Shown: piece after piece, positions 59,540-64,000 of the stretch
Layout: the number at the start of each line of letters is the position of its first letter
Position numbering within the stretch: the stretch's first letter is position 1
Source: Paragorgia papillata
Taxonomy: Eukaryota > Cnidaria > Anthozoa > Scleralcyonacea > Coralliidae
Length of the DNA stretch: 64,000 nucleotides
Assembly (NCBI GenBank): GCA_035771165.1
Contig: JAWNZC010000353.1
Coordinates: 932,501 to 996,500, forward strand
Direction of reading: 5' to 3'
Notes under the pieces: model-generated
Seen by the model: the letters and a program-made list of their open reading frames with translations, nothing else
Told to the model about the DNA's origin: nothing
Databases searched by the model: none
Position numbers and translations under genes: made by a program

Positions 59540-60350
59540 TTTTTTCTCATGAATATTCGTTGTCATTGATAGAAACAGGATTACTCTACCATTCACACCT
59601 AATTTCATACATTTCCAGTCCACAGTTTTAGAAATATTTGTCAGCAGACACCGTCGGACACCGCAGACATATTCCGTTAATATTAATTGATCCCTTCCAC
59701 AGATTTGCGACCAACTCTCAGTCTTTTAACTCCCTTTAATTGTACTAGAATTGTTTTTTATACAAATAGAATTATTGAAATAGTAATTTACGCGAAATTT
59801 TACTGAATTAAATGCCATGGATTTTGAAATATTACAATTAATACAAACAGTTAATTTAATAGCTTCAGGGGTGTTTAACAAAACCAAAGAACTCCACTGC
59901 AGGCGTTACTTCTAAGCCCTCTTCCCATTCCCCTCATCCAGTAACGCCTGCTACGCAGGTTATTAACGCAATCTGCCAGCTGAACTGCAAATGGCGGTAC
60001 GTAATTGCATTAATGTGCATATATAAAAGACACATACTTTCTCTTTGGACTTTCCAATAATTTACAGTTAGATGTATCACAATAATGAATAATATATTCT
60101 CATGCTATCAGAAGTAATGCATAGGCAACATTTTAATAAACTGTTGTCAGTTATATAATCAACTTATTAGTATCAAAATTTCAGCTAGGAAATCACCAGT
60201 TCCAATCTCTCCAAACCGTTTCAAACCTTCCAAGAAATTTTCAGGTAAATTCAGGGCCCAAAATGTGCACAAATATGGCATGTTCTATGCAACATCGTCA
60301 ATAGCCCATAAACAGAATTTGTTTGAAATCAATTACTTTAGCATGGTTAA
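59540..60350. other. Copy-B-specific stretch of the duplicated segment
   Basis: Copy A has only about 100 unrelated bases between the homologous points (about 9833 and 9900). This stretch contains a second diverged copy of the CAGCAGACACCG/CCGCAGACAT block found just upstream (59436-59470). It also holds a small hairpin around 59885-59965 (CAGGCGTTACT and its inverse AGTAACGCCTG). No gene seen. Confidence 0.6.
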
Positions 60351-61552
60351 TTGATCGCTAGAATAAATAGAGGAAAATCTGAACTTTCAAGGAGCTGTTG
60401 ATTTCCAAGAATTCACAAGCCCGGATTTTTCTCTCTCAAATTTTAGGATTTTTATTAAATAAATGCATGAGTTTTTCGTTCTAACTAACCTGAAGCACCA
60501 ACTGACACCTTTTTTCATTTTCCTTGATTTGGATTCTATTAAAGGTAATAAAATTCTAAATTTAAGAAGACAGTGAAAGAGAAAAAGTAAATTCAAATTG
60601 CAGAGCAGTTATTAATTAAAAATGGTTTAGCAAAATGACAATAAAGATATAATAAATGAAGTTGGTATTGAAAATTTGAATATTGTGTGGCTCCATCCAG
60701 AACATGATGCATGAAAAACATTACTTGCAATAAACAGAGCTGCATGTGGACTAAAGCCGAATTAATGCTTTGAAAGACATGGGTCGTGCACATACAGTAA
60801 GCATGCAAGCAAGAGGTACATGTCTTTACGCACAAATTCACATCATATTGGTCGTGGTACGCTTCACATGACACTTGTCTCTCAAAGCATAAATGGGGCT
60901 TAAGACTTTGGTAATCTTATATGCAAGTACTGTAGCAACTACAGTATGTGTGTACCAGAGCATTGTCACAAATGGCATGATCAATAATGATCAACGAATG
61001 CAAGCACCGCTAAACTGAAACAGCCAACCAGATACTGGTTGCATGACTAATTGAATTAAATGATCATGACAGAACATCTTAGTTCCAGTGAAAAATGGCA
61101 TCATGCATTCATGAGCAGATTCATGATATTTTGCATTAAAAACTCAATTATTAAAAGGCAATAAAGTTTTGAATATTGTTCTGACTGGATAATTTTCGCA
61201 AATCAACAGATATTATATTAATTTATTATTCTAGACATAAAGTCTATTACGGTCAGATAAGGCCATCCCAAGAATGGCGTGCAATTGCACGATTAGGTGC
61301 ACATCTTGGTTCCTCAAGAAGTGTGATTTATCACACACCTCGATTAAATCCTACATGTGATAATTCAAAACAATGTTACAGTGTAGCCTCATTATAGCAC
61401 GCATCATTATAAGCCGTGTCTTGGAATAACCATTAATGCAGTTTATAGGAGCACACTACTCACTACATAAAAGACAGTCATGTGTACATGTACTGTAAGT
61501 CACTTAAAATTGTGGTTAGAGTTGGAAAGTATCACAATTGCCTTAGAATGAA

Positions 61553-62065
61553 ATGTACATAATCGTGTTTGTCAGAAATGCGATCAGATGCCCACTTTCA
61601 GAACCACATGCCCCCATTCAGGATGAACCTCACCCCACCACCTTCAGGACAAGATGCCCCATCTTTGGACCCGCGGCCTATCAAGACCAAAACAGAATAC
61701 AGCAAATTCTGAATGTACTACATGTAAAACCAGCTTCAAAACAAATACTTTTTAAACAGAACTGTTGTTTTGAAATCCATACATTAAAAACTCTAATTCA
61801 AAAACATTTGAATAGAATTATTGAGTCAGCCAAAGCATCATTGAAAGATACTGTAGACCAAGCTTTATTATTTTCTGGGCGTGAGAACAACTACACTGTA
61901 TATATTGAGATTTTTGCAAATGTCAGGAACCGAATGTTTTTTTTGGATTGCACTGATCCACTGGATATGTCATTACAGAACGTAAACAGAGAAGGTCTAC
62001 AAATTAAAGATAAACCACTAAAGACATTATTTTTAATGAATTTAACCTTTAAAAAGTTCCCTTAA
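61553..62065 (+). other. 170-codon open frame, probably non-coding
   Basis: The frame is open in copy B, but the homologous sequence in copy A (about 11100-11610) is interrupted by indels. It shows no recognisable domain or splice logic, and its composition is that of the surrounding intergenic DNA. Listed so that it is not mistaken for a gene. Confidence 0.3.
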
Positions 62066-63804
62066 TCGTTTTTAAACTAGTTTCATTACATTTAGTAGTA
62101 CTGTAGTTTACATCTACAGAACAGATGCCATAGGGGACATTTTTAAGGGTATCTGGTTTCAAGACTGGTCCTTTTGCTCTGACTTGTCAATTTGTCTCAG
62201 AGGCCATGAGACCTTATCTTGTACCCTGATTTGTGCTGTACTGGTAAATTAAAGGAGCTAAAAACCAAACTCCAGAACAAAGTTAGGTTGACTTGATAAC
62301 ACTGCAGGGACCAGATCAAAAAAGTATGACTTTAACCCTTTCCCTACTAGTAGACTTTTTCATCTGGTGTTAGCCAGAGTAAAATCATCTGGCGTTAGCC
62401 AGTGGTAGTAAAATACTAAAGCTTGCCCAGGGTATTCTCACTCTATAAAAAGCACTCCTCGGAGACTCAATTAGGCACTCGATTTTGTGTGTGTACTAAA
62501 TGTGAGCCAGTCTGAGCTGTGAGTGATTGTTTTAAAAAGAACTTTACCTTTTCTTGCCGTTTGTCCTTCAGTGTATGAAGAACATGAAGATTAAACTCTC
62601 AATTGCTTTGCAGACTACAGGAGTACAGGTATGTACTTTTATCTTTCATTGTTTATTTAATACCAGCTGTACATCAACTACGCTTAAAGTGCAAACTCTT
62701 TTGTAAGTTTGTTTAGGTTTGAAAAGTGACTTTTCCCAATTTAGTTATAGTTATATTTACAGCAGTTAGTGGCTTTATGTAATGAGAGATTACACTTGAG
62801 TATCAACACAAGGGCAATTTAAAAGGTAAACAAACCAGTCAAAGTCAACTCACAAACACGTAACCAAGCAAAGATGTAACAAGTGGATGTTTATGTTTAT
62901 GTTTTAAATAAAAAATAGAAGACAAGTATTATTAAAGTTGAGGAATACATTTTAAGAACTTGATATTTGAAGAAATGCCAAATTAGAATGCAGTATTTAT
63001 TAAACGCACATGCATGATCAATTAAAGGCACACCATACATATTTTGATGTGCACGTTACACGCGCTCAATCAAGCATGTCTCTGGGCAAGGCCTGTACTG
63101 TAAATTGCAACATGCATCGGTGACACAGTGCTTTTTAATTTAAATTGCAGGCCTGGTTCTTAACGTTTTCAGATTAACTATTACTGCAGTAATACAAATT
63201 TCTAACTAACTTGTAACGTTAACAGGTCCATCTTCTCTTTTTCTTTAATGTGGACTCTATAAAAAATTAAAAAAAAACCACCCCAGTTTACTACAGTACA
63301 GTATATAAAACAAGGCACCTGGGTCAGGTGTTCACTCAGGCTACTGGAAACTGCAGAGGTCTCTATAATGCATGAGCAAAGAGGTGGGAGTGGGCCGAGG
63401 AAGATCAGATTGGAGGCTGAATGTGCATGGTGCAGGACTATCCTGAATTGTCAATTTAAAGTGTCTAGAATTCAGGATTATCATGAAGCCTAGGGGGACT
63501 TCTCTGTCCCACATGTGGGATGTTAAACTAAAAAGCATATAACAAAAAAACAGTAGGGATGTTGTAGCCAGGGTCTGAGAGACTTTCTCCTTGGGGGGTT
63601 GTGGTTGTGGTCACTAGGGTTTGGTTGAGGGTCAGGTTTAGAGGTGGGGGTCAGGGTTGGGTTTCATTTTCTATAATATTCAGGATTATCTGGAATTCTA
63701 GAATCTAAACCATTTCACAATTCAGGATAATCATGTAAACAAATACAATAGAATGAATAGATATAAGCGATTAAGGTTAGACTGAGCAGCAACCCAGGTG
63801 AAAA

Positions 63805-64000
63805 TCTTGTCAAGATCTTACAAGATCTTGTAAGATCTTGTAAGATCTTGTAAGATCTTGTAAGATCTTGTAAGATCTTAAATAAGATCTTATAAGAAAT
63901 TTCTTATAAGATCTTATAAGATCTTATAAGATCTTACAAAGATCTTGTAAGATCTTATAAGATCTTGAAAGATCTTGTAAGATCTTAAATAAGATCTTAT
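63805..64000. repeat. Palindromic AAGATCTT satellite, continues beyond window
   Basis: Units of 10-11 bases alternate AAGATCTTGT and AAGATCTTAT, each containing the palindrome AAGATCTT. An inverted centre lies at TAAGAAATTTCTTA (63896-63909). It starts 12 bases after the end of the duplicated segment. Confidence 0.95.

Larger units (their letters stand above)
53067..63792. repeat. Duplicated segment, copy B (partner 496-13555)
   Basis: Same order and orientation as copy A. It lacks the 3.3-kb element found at 6340-9620 and has extra MITEs at 55103-55542 and extra sequence at about 59540-60350. Its left boundary lies in an OATP intron, 130 bases upstream of the most 5' exon found. Its right boundary abuts an AAGATCTT satellite. 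Confidence 0.9.

Noticed and set aside
61553..62065. 170-codon ORF as a gene
   Set aside because: The frame is disrupted in the near-identical sister copy and no domain or splice signal is visible.

Overview
The window looks like intron-rich, repeat-rich, AT-rich DNA of a marine invertebrate. The genes are metazoan (an SSUH2 homologue and an organic-anion-transporting polypeptide, OATP/SLCO). The transposon mix (ISL2EU with THAP transposase, three hAT lineages, Mutator-like and Harbinger-like MITEs, tRNA-derived SINEs, a Penelope fragment) and a recurring short 'TCTGGCRTTAGCCAGA' palindromic repeat fit an anthozoan cnidarian such as a stony coral best. That taxonomic guess is inference. No bacterial-type operon, tRNA gene, rRNA gene or CRISPR array was found.

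Layout. (1) 496-13555 is one copy of a >10 kb duplicated segment whose partner is 53067-63792. It is mostly non-coding, and the copies differ by clean transposon insertions. (2) 14378-15564 is a TIR transposon with GGAAC-repeat ends. (3) 15654-18158 holds a partial, damaged tandem copy of the first four recognisable SSUH2 exons, interrupted by a hAT element (15896-17050). (4) 18694-25244 is a long foldback element carrying an ISL2EU-type transposon (19611-25079). That transposon encodes an intact THAP/DDE transposase on + and, on -, a SWIM-YqaJ exonuclease plus two PHD fingers and a ULP1-like SUMO protease, split by one frameshift in a ten-base homopolymer. (5) 25646-29100 is an unclassified, GC-richer segment with 245-bp direct repeats and a minisatellite interior. 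(6) 29232-36928 (+) is the main SSUH2 locus, nine exons with consistent phases but several lesions. (7) 37118-39650 is MITE and palindrome territory. (8) 39746-52934 (-) is an OATP gene. Seven exons covering TM4 to the C-terminus were recovered with consistent phases. Its introns hold a degenerate hAT element (41994-45430), SINEs, microsatellites and a dead LINE (49550-52010). The 5' exons are absent, and the gene stops just short of the second duplicate. (9) 63805-64000 is a palindromic AAGATCTT satellite.

The two host genes are convergent: SSUH2 ends at 36928 and OATP ends at 39746. Each carries putative inactivating changes (in-frame stops, a lost acceptor, 1-2 nt indels). Either both are decaying, or the assembly contains residual errors. 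The duplicated flank could be a real segmental duplication or two haplotypes placed in tandem. The most distinctive biology is the ISL2EU-like element with its exonuclease/PHD/SUMO-protease accessory protein. Next come MULE-type MITEs that sit in tRNA B-box-like targets, and complementary repeats flanking SSUH2 exon 6.
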